A stretch of DNA of 64,000 bases from Actinomycetes bacterium (GCA_024637035.1 JAGXFW010000032.1:1-64000); one strand, 5' to 3'; shown: positions 17,860-27,458, counted from the stretch's first letter. The notes: generated by a model not told the origin, from the sequence alone. Translations and numbers: made by a program.

Positions 17860-19167
17860 ATGGATCCCAGAATGACGCGTCGGGGCGCAGCGCTACTTCT
17901 GCTGCTCTTCTCTATCCTCGTCTTTGGATCCGGAACCACCTCCTACCTCGGCTTGGGCACCGCCTCGGGGATCACCGCCACCAGCACGAGCGTGGCGGCA
18001 ACCGGCGGGGAGATCGCAGCGCAGCCCCAGCAGGTGCAGGTATCGTCGGAAGTGGTGGTCGCTAGCGGCGGCGGAGACACTCAGGCTGCTCCACCCACGC
18101 CACCGGCGCCTCGGGGCGCGGCGGCGATCCTCATGAATCTGGACGATGGGCGGGTGCTGTACGAGACGGCCGCCGACGAGCGACGCTCCATCGCTTCGAC
18201 CACCAAGATCATGACCGGCATCCTCGCGATCGAGTTGCTGCCGCCCGAGCAGGTGATCAAGACCTCGAAGAAGGCGGCCGCGGCCGGGGAATCCGAGATC
18301 TGGCTCGAGCCGGGCGAAGAGCTCACTGTCGAGGAGATGCTTTACGCACTCATGGTGAAGAGTGCCAACGACGCTGCCGTCGCATTGGGCGAGGCGGCGT
18401 CGGGTGACCTCGAATCGTTCGTGAAGGCGATGAATGCGAAGGCAGTGGAACTCGGCATGACCAACACTCATTACGCAAATCCGCACGGGCTCGAGGCGAA
18501 GGAACACTATTCGTCTGCCCGCGATCTTGCGATCCTCTCGCGCTATGCGATGAAGAACGATCTGTTCCGGAAGCTCGTGGCGACCCCGACGGTGAAGATC
18601 CCGTGGCAGGGACGCGAGTACGACCGCGTTCTCGAGAACCGCAATGCGCTCGTGGGCGCCGTGCCGTTCATCACGGGCATCAAGACGGGGTATACCAGCC
18701 CGGCGGGGTTCTGCCTGGTCGGCTCCGGAGCTCAGGATGGAGCCTCGCTGGTGAGCGTGATACTTGGCGAGAAGGACAAGGGATCCGTGAACGACGACAC
18801 GGTGGCTCTGCTCGAGTGGGGGTTCGCCCGGTACCGGCAGGTGGATCTGATCGACGAAGGTCTGCCGATCGCCGAGATGGATGTGCCGTATCACGTGGGG
18901 GAGAAGCTGGCCGTCGGTACCGATCGGAAGCTGGTGCGCACCCTGTATGACGAGGACGTGGTCACCAAGACGGTGACCGTGCAGGAGAAGCTGGTACTGC
19001 CTGTGGTGAGGGGGCAGGCATTGGGGAAGGTCACGTTCGCCACGGCCGACGGGGTCATAGGCGAAGTAGATCTGGTCGCCGAGCGGGCGATCGAAGCACC
19101 TACGCTCGGCGTGAAGTTGCGCTACGTATGGGATCGGATGATCAGATGGTTGGGGAAGGTAGCGTGA
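17860..19167 (+). CDS. D-alanyl-D-alanine carboxypeptidase (family S11, PBP5-like)
   Basis: A 435-residue low-molecular-weight penicillin-binding protein that trims the terminal D-Ala of peptidoglycan stem peptides. The three active-site motifs are STTK (113-116, nucleophile S113), SAN (168-170) and KTG (275-277). A signal or anchor helix lies at 8-24, followed by a Thr/Ser/Pro-rich linker. A C-terminal PBP5_C-like beta domain and an amphipathic end (VWDRMIRWLGKVA) fit membrane attachment. ATG 17860 is chosen because the promoter lies immediately upstream; an earlier frame extension to 17779 would cross the promoter. Confidence 0.93.
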   Translation: MDPRMTRRGAALLLLLFSILVFGSGTTSYLGLGTASGITATSTSVAATGGEIAAQPQQVQVSSEVVVASGGGDTQAAPPTPPAPRGAAAILMNLDDGRVLYETAADERRSIASTTKIMTGILAIELLPPEQVIKTSKKAAAAGESEIWLEPGEELTVEEMLYALMVKSANDAAVALGEAASGDLESFVKAMNAKAVELGMTNTHYANPHGLEAKEHYSSARDLAILSRYAMKNDLFRKLVATPTVKIPWQGREYDRVLENRNALVGAVPFITGIKTGYTSPAGFCLVGSGAQDGASLVSVILGEKDKGSVNDDTVALLEWGFARYRQVDLIDEGLPIAEMDVPYHVGEKLAVGTDRKLVRTLYDEDVVTKTVTVQEKLVLPVVRGQALGKVTFATADGVIGEVDLVAERAIEAPTLGVKLRYVWDRMIRWLGKVA

Positions 19168-19174
19168 GTACAGC

Positions 19175-19210
19175 ATGAGCGTGACAGCAGCAAGCGCGAG
19201 TACAACATGA
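19175..19210 (+). CDS. Possible 11-codon leader ORF overlapping the sugar-kinase start
   Basis: ATG at 19175 opens [11 protein letters not shown], ending in TGA at 19208-19210. That stop overlaps the sugar-kinase ATG (19207) as ATGA. The stretch is bounded by a near-duplicate 17-mer (19162-19178 and 19194-19210, consensus GCGYGAGTACARCATGA). The kinase has no obvious ribosome binding site of its own, so this mini-ORF could couple its translation to upstream ribosomes. It could also be a by-product of the small duplication. Confidence 0.3.
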   Translation: MSVTAASASTT

Positions 19211-20154
19211 TCCTTACCGTTACGCTGAACGCGGCCGTGGACCGCACGCTCACCGTGCCCAACTTCGACGTGGGGTTCCGCCACCGAGCCAGCGGCACGA
19301 TCACCCTTGCGGGCGGCAAGGGCATCAACGTGGCGCGTGTGGTGAAGACCCTTGGGCAGCCGGTGATCGCCACGGGGTTCGCCGGCGGCCGCACCGGCGA
19401 CCGCATCATCGCCGACCTCAACCGCGAAGGCATCCTCTCCGACTTCGTGCGTATCGAAGACGTGTCGCGTACGTCGACGGCCGTGCTCGACCCGACCTCG
19501 AATCGATCCACCGAGATCAACGAGTACGGGCCGGATATCTCCGCCGCCGAGCTCGAGTTGATGCTCGAGAAGCTGGACTATCTCGTCAAGGCCGCCGATC
19601 TGGTCGTGCTGGCGGGCAGCCTTCCGCGCGGCTTGTCATCCGGCTTCTACGTCGAACTCATCACTCGTCTCAAGCGGACGTCGGTGCCCGTGCTGTTCGA
19701 CACCTACGGTGAGGCACTCCGGCTCGGAGTGCGTGCCGGACCCGACGTGGTCTTCCCGAACCAGGAGGAGGCCGAGATGGTGGTGGGGTACGAGTTCACC
19801 TCTAACGACGACTTCATCCGCGCGGCGGGCAACCTCCGTGAGTTGGGAGCAGTGTCTGTGGTCATCAAGTCGCGCCTGGGCTGTGTCGCCCAAGTCGAAG
19901 AGGGGGATACCGTTCGCACTCTGATGGGCAAGGCGCCGCAGGTGGAGGCTGTGTCCACCGTGGGCTCGGGCGATTCGATGGTGGGCGGCTACGCGGCGCG
20001 TCTTCTCGAAGGAGCCGCACCCGATGAGTGCATCCGTTTCGGACTCGCCTGCGCCGCGGCCAATGCGCTGCGGCTCGGGGCTGGAGTGCTCGATCCCCAA
20101 GATGCCCGCCGCCTGGCTCCCGGCGTGGATGTACAGGAGGTCACGCCGGTATGA
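19207..20154 (+). CDS. PfkB-family hexose phosphate kinase (1-phosphofructokinase/LacC type)
   Basis: A 315-residue ribokinase-fold kinase. [15 protein letters not shown] and [11 protein letters not shown] (35-45) are the substrate-side signature of 1-phosphofructokinase and tagatose-6-phosphate kinase. The catalytic motif is GSGDSMVGG (253-261), with D256 as base. No PTS gene is adjacent, so the substrate (fructose 1-phosphate, fructose 6-phosphate or tagatose 6-phosphate) cannot be fixed. The stop overlaps the guaA start (ATGA). Confidence 0.88.
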   Translation: MILTVTLNAAVDRTLTVPNFDVGFRHRASGTITLAGGKGINVARVVKTLGQPVIATGFAGGRTGDRIIADLNREGILSDFVRIEDVSRTSTAVLDPTSNRSTEINEYGPDISAAELELMLEKLDYLVKAADLVVLAGSLPRGLSSGFYVELITRLKRTSVPVLFDTYGEALRLGVRAGPDVVFPNQEEAEMVVGYEFTSNDDFIRAAGNLRELGAVSVVIKSRLGCVAQVEEGDTVRTLMGKAPQVEAVSTVGSGDSMVGGYAARLLEGAAPDECIRFGLACAAANALRLGAGVLDPQDARRLAPGVDVQEVTPV

Positions 20155-21695
20155 CGTTCGATGAGACCCTGCGCAAGGTCCTGGTGCTCGATTTCGGCGG
20201 CCAATACGCGCAGCTGATCGCCCGGCGCATCCGGGAGTGCCGCGTGTACTCCGAGTTGGTGCCGTACGACACTCCCGTCGAAGAGCTGCGGGCGATGGAT
20301 CCCGCGGGCATCGTGCTCTCCGGCGGGCCCCGCAGCGTGAACGAGGCCGGCGCGCCCACCTTGGATCCCGCGGTGCTCGAACTCGGCGTGCCGCTGCTGG
20401 GCATCTGCTACGGGCTGCAGCTGCTCACGAAGCTGAGCGGCGGCGTCGTCGCTCGCACCGACCGGGCGGAGTACGGCGGCATGGAAGTCGAAGTGGTGGC
20501 GGAGAGCCCGCTGTTCGGTGACCTGCCCCGCCATCAGCCGTCATGGATGAGTCACGGGGATGCGGTACTCGAGACGCCACCGGGGTTCAAGCTGACCGCT
20601 CGCAGCAGGAGCCTGCCGGTGGCCGCGGTGGAAGACGAGGTGCGGCGGCTCTACGGCGTTCAGTTCCATCCCGAGGTGCGTCATACCCAGTACGGGCAGG
20701 ACATCCTGAAGAACTTCCTCTACCGCATCTGCGACATCGCTCCCGTCTGGACGCCGGTGTCGATCATCGAGGAGTCGGTGTCGCGGATCCAGGCCCAGGT
20801 CGGCGACGGGCGCGTGGTGTGCGGGCTCTCTGGTGGGGTCGATTCCGCGGTGGCCGCGCTCCTTGCCTACAAGGCCGTTGGCGACCGGCTCACGTGCATC
20901 TTCGTCGACCATGGTCTGATGAGAAAGGGAGAGGGCGAGGAGGTGGAGAACGCCTTCGGGCGGCACTTCCACGTTCCCCTGATCCACGTACGCGCTCAGG
21001 ACCGGTTCCTCAGCAAGCTCGCCGGCGTCGAGGACCCCGAGACCAAACGCAAGATCATCGGGGAGGAGTTCATCCGCACCTTCGAAGAAGAGGCCCGCGG
21101 GTTGGATGGGGCGCGCTTCCTGGTGCAAGGCACCCTGTACTCCGACGTCATAGAGTCGGGCACCCGTGACGCGGCCAAGATCAAGTCGCACCACAATGTC
21201 GGCGGTCTGCCCGAACACATGGACTTCGACCTCGTCGAGCCGCTCCGTATGCTCTTCAAAGACGAGGTGCGCATCGTGGGCGAGGAGCTCGGTCTGCCCG
21301 ACGCCATGGTATGGCGGCAGCCGTTCCCCGGCCCCGGCCTGGCAATACGCATCATCGGCGATGTCACCGAGGAGCGCCTCCACATCCTACGCGAGGCCGA
21401 TGCCATCGTCCTCGAAGAAGTGCGCCGCGCTGGGCTGTATCGGGAGTTGTGGCAGTCGTTCGCGGTACTCCCCGGCATCCGTAGCGTCGGTGTCCAAGGT
21501 GACGAGCGCACGTACGCTTACCCCATCATCATCCGCGCGGTCACCTCTGAGGACGCGATGACCGCCGACTGGGCCCGCCTGCCCTACGACCTCCTCGAGC
21601 GCATCTCGAGCCGAGTGATCAACGAGGTGCCCGGCGTCAACCGTGTAGCCCTCGACGTATCCAGCAAGCCCCCCTCCACCATCGAATGGGAGTAG
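20151..21695 (+). CDS. guaA: GMP synthase (glutamine-hydrolysing)
   Basis: A 514-residue enzyme that converts XMP to GMP with glutamine and ATP. The N-terminal class I amidotransferase has C86 in GICYGLQ and H173/E175 in QFHPEV. The ATP-pyrophosphatase P-loop SGGVDS is at 227-232. The C-terminal dimerisation domain ends in the family-typical IEWE. ATG 20151 overlaps the preceding stop, so it is co-translated with the sugar kinase. Confidence 0.98.
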   Translation: MTFDETLRKVLVLDFGGQYAQLIARRIRECRVYSELVPYDTPVEELRAMDPAGIVLSGGPRSVNEAGAPTLDPAVLELGVPLLGICYGLQLLTKLSGGVVARTDRAEYGGMEVEVVAESPLFGDLPRHQPSWMSHGDAVLETPPGFKLTARSRSLPVAAVEDEVRRLYGVQFHPEVRHTQYGQDILKNFLYRICDIAPVWTPVSIIEESVSRIQAQVGDGRVVCGLSGGVDSAVAALLAYKAVGDRLTCIFVDHGLMRKGEGEEVENAFGRHFHVPLIHVRAQDRFLSKLAGVEDPETKRKIIGEEFIRTFEEEARGLDGARFLVQGTLYSDVIESGTRDAAKIKSHHNVGGLPEHMDFDLVEPLRMLFKDEVRIVGEELGLPDAMVWRQPFPGPGLAIRIIGDVTEERLHILREADAIVLEEVRRAGLYRELWQSFAVLPGIRSVGVQGDERTYAYPIIIRAVTSEDAMTADWARLPYDLLERISSRVINEVPGVNRVALDVSSKPPSTIEWE

Positions 21696-21703
21696 AAGAC
21701 CGT

Positions 21704-22201
21704 ATGCCCGAAGACGACCGCACGTCACCCCCCGAGGAACCCCAGGGAGGCCTCGTCGAGGATGCCCCGACAGAGTCCGACCAGGAGCCCCTGTCGTCGG
21801 ACATGGGCGTGCCGGCGCGCGACGAGCCGCGGCGACCGAGCACGAACGCCGAACTCGAGCTCATCCACCGCCACGCGTTCCTGGCCGCGGCGACCGCCTC
21901 AGGAATGAAGGCGGAGGAGATCCGTATCCTCGACGTGCACGAGCTGGTTCCCTACACCGACTTCCTGGTGATCTGCAACGGCCGCAGCGTGCGGCAGACC
22001 AGACGCATCGCCGAGGAGATCGGTTTCAAGCTCAAGACCGAGCTGGAGCGAGTGCCCAAGCAGGTGGAAGGGCAGGCATCCGGCGAATGGGTGCTGATGG
22101 ACTTCCTGGACTTCATCGTGCATGTCTTCACCCCAGAAGCGCGCGAGTTCTACCGGCTGGACGTCCTCTGGAAGGAAGCCCCGAGGGAAGTGCTCGAGTA
22201 G
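21704..22201 (+). CDS. rsfS: Ribosomal silencing factor RsfS
   Basis: A 165-residue member of the RsfS/Iojap family, which binds ribosomal protein L14 and blocks subunit joining in starvation. The core begins at about residue 50 (HRHAFLAAATASGMKAEEIRILDV) and includes YTDFLVICNGRSVRQTRRIAEEI and WVLMDFLDFIVHVFTPEAREFY. An acidic, Pro-rich N-terminal tail of about 45 residues is unusual for the family. The start is either ATG 21704 or ATG 21686; the latter overlaps the guaA end. Confidence 0.93.
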   Translation: MPEDDRTSPPEEPQGGLVEDAPTESDQEPLSSDMGVPARDEPRRPSTNAELELIHRHAFLAAATASGMKAEEIRILDVHELVPYTDFLVICNGRSVRQTRRIAEEIGFKLKTELERVPKQVEGQASGEWVLMDFLDFIVHVFTPEAREFYRLDVLWKEAPREVLE

Positions 22202-22373
22202 ACCGACGCGACTACGAGCCGGTCGCCCGAGCCGGCTGACTTGGCCGACTCGCCGGGCCGACAGCCCGCCAAGGGGCTCGGCCCAGGTCTCCCCACATGC
22301 CTGAATCAAATCGGACTCTGCGCTCGTAGAGTACGGGTGAATCCGGCAATCCCGAAGGTGGGGGTCCAACAGC

Positions 22374-24599
22374 ATGTCTTCTCAGTCGTTCCTCGAATCG
22401 CTTGCGCGCCGCTGCGGGTCGCATCCGTGGCGGGTCCTTTCCGCGTGGGCGGTCGCTCTCGTCGTCTGCGCGACGTTGGTCGTGCTCCTGCTCGGTGGCA
22501 ACCTCTCCGGTGACGGCAGCTTCACGAACGAGCCTGAATCGGTGCGGGCCGACAATCTGATCTCCGAGCGCTTGAACCCCACGGAGCAGGTGACGGAGCT
22601 TGTTGTGGTGAGTTCGGACACTTTGACGGTAGATGACGCGGCGTTCCGCGCCAAGGTCGACGCGGTGATCGCAGCGGCCGGAGGGCTCGGCACGGACGTC
22701 GTCTCGGGCGCAGTGGGTTACACGATGGTGCCCGATCCGTCCCTTGTCTCCATCGACCGACACTCCGCGGTGGTCTCGGTGTCCATGCCCGGAACTCTCG
22801 ACACCGTCACACCGCGCCTCGAGGCTCTCCATGCAGCGGTCAAGTCCGCCGGTGGCGAAGGGGACTTCGAAGTGCTCGTGACCGGGGGAGCCAGCATCCA
22901 GCAGGAGTTCAACGAGATCGGCGAGAGCGACCTGCGCACCGGCGAGACCTTCGGCATAGGCGTCGCCCTCATCATCTTGGTGCTCGTGTTCGGCGCGGTG
23001 GTGGCGGCGGGTATCCCGCTCGCTCTGGCGCTGGTGTCCATCACCGTGGCCCTGGGAATGGCGGCCGTCACGAGCCAGGTGCTCGAGCTGAGTTCGTTCA
23101 TCACCAACATGGTCACCATGATCGGCCTCGCCATGGGGATCGACTACTCCTTGTTCATCATCTCGCGCTTCCGCGAGGAACGGCGGCTGGGGCGTTCGAA
23201 ACTCGACGCGGTGGCGCGCACCGGAGGCACCGCCGGCCGGTCTGTGCTCTTCAGCGGCGGATGTGTGGTGCTCGCGCTGGCCGGTCTGCTCCTTGTGCCC
23301 AGCAGTATCTTCCACAGCATGGCCCTAGGGGCGATGTTCGCGGTGTTCGGCGCCGTACTTGCGGCCCTCACCCTGCTCCCCGCCATCCTCGGCTTGATCG
23401 GGGATAGGATCGACTCCCTGCGCGTGCCCTTCCTGGGACGCGCCCAGCGAGAAGGCCGTGCCGATCGCGGGTTCTGGCATTGGGCCAGTCATGCCGTCAT
23501 GCGCCGACCGGTGCTCAGTCTCATGGTCGCCTGCGGTCTGCTGTTGGGCGCATCGAGCTTCTACTTCCAACTCGAGAAGGGCGCCGGCGGCGCCGACACC
23601 ATGCCGCCTGCGGCGGAGTCGGGACGCGCCTACCAGATCTTGGCCTACGACTTCCCGAGCTCGCTGCTCACAAGCGTCTACGTAGCCGTGGACGGTGACG
23701 CCGCGGACCCATCGGTGATAGCGGCGGTCGAGCGGCTGACCATCTCGATCCAGGAGGAGCCCGCCTTCGAGGGAGCCATCACCACACAGGTGGCCCCGAG
23801 CGGCGATCTGACCCTTCTCCAGTTCCCTCAAACCGCGAACCTCACCTTCGAGCAGGCCCGCGCAGCGGTCGACCAACTCCGAGGCACGTCCGTGCCGGCC
23901 GCCTTCTCCGGTGTGGATGCCGAGGTGCTCGTGACCGGGCAGACGGCCAGCATCGCGGACTACCTCACGACCATAGACGCCTACACGCCCTGGGTGTTCG
24001 CGTTCGTGCTCAGCCTGAGCTTCGTGTTCCTCATGGCAGTGTTCCGCTCGATCGTCGTGCCGCTCAAGGCCATCTTGATGAACCTGCTCTCGGTAGGCGC
24101 GGCGTATGGCCTCCTGGTCATGGTGTTCCAGAAGGGTTGGGGCGCCGAGTTCCTCGGCCTGCAGCAGGTGGAGTACATCGAGGCCTGGATCCCGCTGTTC
24201 CTCTTCGCCATCCTGTTCGGCACCTCGATGGACTACCACGTCTTCCTGCTCAGCCGGATTCGCGAGCACTTCGACGAGGGCCACAGCAATACCGACTCGG
24301 TGGCCTTCGGCCTCGGCTCGACCGCCCGCATCATCACGGGGGCTGCGGTCATCATGGTGGCGGTGTTCGGTGGATTCGCCGCCGGTTCACTGGTGATGTT
24401 CCAACAGCTCGGTTTCGGCCTGGCGGTGGCGGTGTTCCTGGATGCCACCATCGTCCGCACGGTGCTGGTGCCCGCGGCCATGAAGCTGCTGGGAAACGCC
24501 AACTGGTGGTTGCCGCGGGGCCTCCACTGGCTGCCCGACCTCAGGGTGGAGGCGCGGCCGGTGCGCAAGCTGAGCGAAGAGCCTGCTACCTGCGACTGA
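22374..24599 (+). CDS. MMPL-family RND transporter
   Basis: A 741-residue membrane transporter with the classic duplicated layout. A helix at about 24-44 and a large exported loop precede six helices (about 185-345). A second copy follows with a helix near 380, another large loop, and helices in the last 200 residues. GIDYSLFIISRFREE and TSMDYHVFLLSRIREHF are the paired MMPL motifs carrying the proton-relay Asp-Tyr. Actinobacterial MMPL proteins export lipids or drugs; the substrate here is unknown. A GGTGGGGG ribosome binding site precedes the ATG. Confidence 0.92.
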   Translation: MSSQSFLESLARRCGSHPWRVLSAWAVALVVCATLVVLLLGGNLSGDGSFTNEPESVRADNLISERLNPTEQVTELVVVSSDTLTVDDAAFRAKVDAVIAAAGGLGTDVVSGAVGYTMVPDPSLVSIDRHSAVVSVSMPGTLDTVTPRLEALHAAVKSAGGEGDFEVLVTGGASIQQEFNEIGESDLRTGETFGIGVALIILVLVFGAVVAAGIPLALALVSITVALGMAAVTSQVLELSSFITNMVTMIGLAMGIDYSLFIISRFREERRLGRSKLDAVARTGGTAGRSVLFSGGCVVLALAGLLLVPSSIFHSMALGAMFAVFGAVLAALTLLPAILGLIGDRIDSLRVPFLGRAQREGRADRGFWHWASHAVMRRPVLSLMVACGLLLGASSFYFQLEKGAGGADTMPPAAESGRAYQILAYDFPSSLLTSVYVAVDGDAADPSVIAAVERLTISIQEEPAFEGAITTQVAPSGDLTLLQFPQTANLTFEQARAAVDQLRGTSVPAAFSGVDAEVLVTGQTASIADYLTTIDAYTPWVFAFVLSLSFVFLMAVFRSIVVPLKAILMNLLSVGAAYGLLVMVFQKGWGAEFLGLQQVEYIEAWIPLFLFAILFGTSMDYHVFLLSRIREHFDEGHSNTDSVAFGLGSTARIITGAAVIMVAVFGGFAAGSLVMFQQLGFGLAVAVFLDATIVRTVLVPAAMKLLGNANWWLPRGLHWLPDLRVEARPVRKLSEEPATCD

Positions 24600-24628
24600 T
24601 CCCTCTCCCGGTCCCCCCGCCGGGTCAC

Positions 24629-24677
24629 GCCCCGAAGGGCTCCTCGCCGCCTTCTGCAGCCGGGAGCCCTTCGGGGC
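24629..24677. terminator. Bidirectional hairpin between convergent MMPL and flotillin genes
   Basis: A 15-bp perfect stem (24629-24643 with 24663-24677) has a 19-base loop. It lies in the 90-base gap between convergent stop codons, and the plus-strand tail is only moderately U-rich (CACCTTCTT). Its position suggests it ends transcription from both sides. Confidence 0.7.
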
Positions 24678-24689
24678 CACCTTCTTGGA

Positions 24690-26477
24690 TCAGCGCTTCC
24701 GCGGCATGAGGGCCTTGACCCAACTGCGCACGGTGGGATCGGTGCGGGCCAACTGCACCAACTGCTCGAGTCCCTCGCCGAAGGGCAACTCCATCACCTT
24801 CGCGTAGCGCTTGAGGATCTCTCCGGTGACCGCCTCCGGCAAGAGGTTGGAGAGCTTCTCATCGAGCTTCTCGCCCTCGGCTTGAAGTACCAGCTCGCGC
24901 AGATCGGCCCCCAGGTCGCGCTCCGCGGCGGCTGGCGCCGACTGATTCGCAGCCGTGGTCTGGGCCGCGGTCGGAGTGGGGGGAGGGGTGGGAGCGGAGG
25001 GAGAGGTGGGAGCAGGGCTGCGGGTGGCGGCGGGACCCGCTTCGGTCCTCTTCCTGCTCGTCGCGCCGGCTGCGGAAGTCACTCTTCGGGCCGCTGGAGC
25101 GGGGCTTTGCGTCAGGCCCGATCCGTCGTCGTCTCCGCCCAGGAACCCTCCCGTGGACGCGTTCATGTACTCCTTCACCAGCACCGGCAGCATCCCTATG
25201 AACGACTTCAAGCCTTGATCCCCCGTCAAGACCACGTGGTCGATGCCCTGGAAGGCCTGAGCTCCCGCGCGGACGATCTCGGGCTGCACTTCGAGCATCC
25301 TCAGCTTCACCGAGGAGTCGGTGAGCGCGTTGATGGCCTCCGCCTCCTTCATCTGGCCCTCTGCATGGGCCAGCGCCACCTCGCGCACCTGTGTGCCTTC
25401 GGCTCTGGCCTGAGCCTCGGCGGCCTCAGCTGTGGCCTTACCTTCCAGCTTGATCGTCTCTGCCTTCGCCTCGGCCATGCTGATCGCCTTGTCTTTCTCC
25501 GCTTCGGCCGTGATACGGATGCGGTGGGCGTCGGCTTCGGCCGGCTTCTTGATCTCGGCCACCAGTTCCTCTTCGCGCCTGGCCGCGGTCAGTCGGGCGA
25601 CATGGGTCTCCGTCTCGACCACCTGCTTGCGCGCCTCTGCCTCCGCCAAGGGGCCCGCCTGCTTGGCCCGCATGTCGGCGGCGCTGGTCTGTTGGAGGAT
25701 CTCGGCATTCAAGAGGTCGCTCTTCTGCCGAGCCTGCGCCTTCTCCCGGGCAGTACGTTGGTTCTCCTGCTCGATGGCTAGATCGGCGACGAAACGGGCC
25801 ATCTCGGCCTCGCGGCGCACCTCTTGGACACGGGGCACCCCCAGGTTCTGGATGTACTCCTGGTCGTCCGTGATCTCCTTGACGTTCATGACGTCGATCA
25901 CCAGGCCCATCGAGCGGAGGTCCTCGGCCGCCACCGCCTGCACCTGTTTCGTGAACTCCGTACGGTCCTCGATGATGCGCTCCACGGTCATGGTGCCGAT
26001 GATGGCGCGAAGGGAGCCCTCCAGGATCTCGTTGATGCTCTGCACGAGAGCCTTGTCGTCCCAGGAGAGGAAGCGGGTGGCGGCGGAGTTGATCTCCTCC
26101 ATGGTGTTCCCGATTCGCACGTTGGCGGTAGCGCCCACGGTGATGGGCACCTTGTTCGAGGTGGGGACCGAGCGCACCGTCACCGGGAGCTGCATCGCTT
26201 CGAGCGACATACGGCTGGCCCGTTGGACAAGAGGCCAGATGAACGTGCCTCCCCCGGTGACCACTTTGAGCGCCCCCTCGTGGGCCACCTCGATGCCGGC
26301 TACCTGCGCCCGTCCGGCTGTCTTCTTGCGCGTGCCGCTGATTATGAGGGCCTCGTTGGGGCCCACCACTTTGTACCGGCTGCGCACGGCTAGCGCGAAC
26401 AGCAGGATCGCCGCCGCGATGAGCAGCAGGATCACGAGGACGCCAGCCAGCCTCCCCAAGCCAAGTAGATCAGTCAT
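24690..26477 (-). CDS. Flotillin-like SPFH-domain protein
   Basis: A 595-residue protein with an N-terminal membrane helix (about 7-32) and an SPFH/band 7 domain (about 33-220, with VVGPNEALIISG). A long Ala/Glu-rich coiled coil (about 225-385) follows, rich in EAEA and KAET repeats. Flotillins organise membrane microdomains and control fluidity. Beyond residue 440 is a Pro/Ala/Thr-rich linker and then a helical C-terminal domain of about 80 residues not usual in YqiK/FloT. The ATG overlaps the nfeD stop by 8 bases, so the pair is coupled. Confidence 0.93.
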   Translation of the reverse strand: MTDLLGLGRLAGVLVILLLIAAAILLFALAVRSRYKVVGPNEALIISGTRKKTAGRAQVAGIEVAHEGALKVVTGGGTFIWPLVQRASRMSLEAMQLPVTVRSVPTSNKVPITVGATANVRIGNTMEEINSAATRFLSWDDKALVQSINEILEGSLRAIIGTMTVERIIEDRTEFTKQVQAVAAEDLRSMGLVIDVMNVKEITDDQEYIQNLGVPRVQEVRREAEMARFVADLAIEQENQRTAREKAQARQKSDLLNAEILQQTSAADMRAKQAGPLAEAEARKQVVETETHVARLTAARREEELVAEIKKPAEADAHRIRITAEAEKDKAISMAEAKAETIKLEGKATAEAAEAQARAEGTQVREVALAHAEGQMKEAEAINALTDSSVKLRMLEVQPEIVRAGAQAFQGIDHVVLTGDQGLKSFIGMLPVLVKEYMNASTGGFLGGDDDGSGLTQSPAPAARRVTSAAGATSRKRTEAGPAATRSPAPTSPSAPTPPPTPTAAQTTAANQSAPAAAERDLGADLRELVLQAEGEKLDEKLSNLLPEAVTGEILKRYAKVMELPFGEGLEQLVQLARTDPTVRSWVKALMPRKR

Positions 26478-27072
26478 CGCCGTTCCTTTCCAGAAGCTCG
26501 ACCTCGACATCTCGGGCCGAATCGGCCTTCACTATTCTCACGCGATCGCCTGCGGCGACGCGGTCGCTCGTTCGCGCCCGCAGTTCCTCGCGCATACCAC
26601 CAACGTGCACGACCACCAACCCACGCTTCACGCCGTCGCCCTCTTCAACGGTCAGCGTCCACTCGCCCTCCACTCCGGTGACCCGGTCGGAAGAGAGGGT
26701 GCTGCTCGTCTGGTTGGACTCGAGCCAGCGCATCCCCCTCACCGCGACTAGGAAGGCGACCACTCCCAGGCCCAGGCCCCAGGCGACCGACCACCCCGGC
26801 GAGGCGCCCAGTATCAGCGAGAGCGCTCCCCCCAGCGCGAAGAGGAGCACGCCCAGTCCCATCGCCGGGAACGTGCCTTCGCCGCCGAAGTCGAGAAAGT
26901 CGAAGAAGTCGCCGATCTCTCCGAACACCAGGGAGGCCAGCACCCAGATGAAGGCCAGCACGGCCACGATGAGGTACAAGACCAGGACGACCATGAAGGT
27001 CATCTGGTCGCTGAGCGCCTCGAAGCGCGCCTCTTGGCCGAACAGCTCGAAAACAAAGCGGAGCAGATCCAT
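26470..27072 (-). CDS. NfeD-like membrane protein
   Basis: A 200-residue partner of the flotillin gene. Hydrophobic segments lie at about 25-50 (MVVLVLYLIVAVLAFIWVLASLVF) and 72-120 as a tight helix group. A soluble C-terminal domain from about 135 is beta-rich (GEWTLTVEEGDGVKRGLVVV) and fits the OB-like fold of NfeD proteins. ATG 27072 has AGGGAGG just upstream. NfeD-flotillin pairs are a recurring two-gene unit; the same association is seen here. Confidence 0.82.
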   Translation of the reverse strand: MDLLRFVFELFGQEARFEALSDQMTFMVVLVLYLIVAVLAFIWVLASLVFGEIGDFFDFLDFGGEGTFPAMGLGVLLFALGGALSLILGASPGWSVAWGLGLGVVAFLVAVRGMRWLESNQTSSTLSSDRVTGVEGEWTLTVEEGDGVKRGLVVVHVGGMREELRARTSDRVAAGDRVRIVKADSARDVEVELLERNGDD

Positions 27073-27113
27073 GGCCCTCCCTGTCACTGCGGCGCCGGGC
27101 ACACCCTCAAAGC

Positions 27114-27142
27114 ATTCTAAACAATCGACGGTGGCACGTCAG
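27114..27142 (-). promoter_or_regulatory. Promoter of the nfeD-flotillin operon
   Basis: On the minus strand CTGACG (27142-27137) is followed by a 17-base spacer and TAGAAT (27119-27114). Both hexamers match the housekeeping consensus in four or five positions. Confidence 0.55.
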
Positions 27143-27284
27143 AAGTCAAGCGATCGACCGCGAAGCGTCCGTGCGGGAGTCGGCCGGGGACGGCTCCGAG
27201 GACCGGGTTGGGCCCGGGATCTGGGGGCGCTTGGCGCCGGGCCGGTGCCTCTGGATCGTCGGCGCTCAGACCGCATGCGCTCGG

Positions 27285-27313
27285 TTGCACGCCCAAGAGG
27301 GAGCCGGTATACT
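27285..27313 (+). promoter_or_regulatory. Promoter of the tRNA-Ala gene
   Basis: TTGCAC (27285-27290), a 17-base spacer and TATACT (27308-27313), ending 17 bases before the mature tRNA. There is no TG extension; the recognisable -35 makes this a conventional promoter. Confidence 0.75.
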
Positions 27314-27330
27314 CCGTCTCCGCTCGACGT

Positions 27331-27403
27331 GGGGGTATAGCTCAGCTGGGAGAGCGCGACGCTGGCAGCGTTGAGGCCAGGGGTTCGAGTCCCCTTACCT
27401 CCA
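27331..27403 (+). tRNA. tRNA-Ala, anticodon GGC
   Basis: A 73-base tRNA. Acceptor arm GGGGGTA (27331-27337) pairs with TACCTCC (27396-27402), including one G-T wobble. The D arm is GCTC/GAGC, the anticodon loop CTGGCAG carries GGC (reads GCC), and the T arm is AGGGG/CCCCT around TTCGAGT. The discriminator is A at 27403. The genome continues CCT, so the full CCA end is not encoded. Confidence 0.96.
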
Positions 27404-27419
27404 CCTTGGTAGATGAGAG

Positions 27420-27458
27420 GCCCCGGTAGTCCCGAGCGGACGCCGGGGCTTCTTCGTT
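27420..27458 (+). terminator. Terminator of the tRNA-Ala unit
   Basis: GCCCCGG (27420-27426) pairs with CCGGGGC (27443-27449) across a 16-base loop, followed by TTCTTCGTT. It lies 17 bases after the tRNA. Confidence 0.75.
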
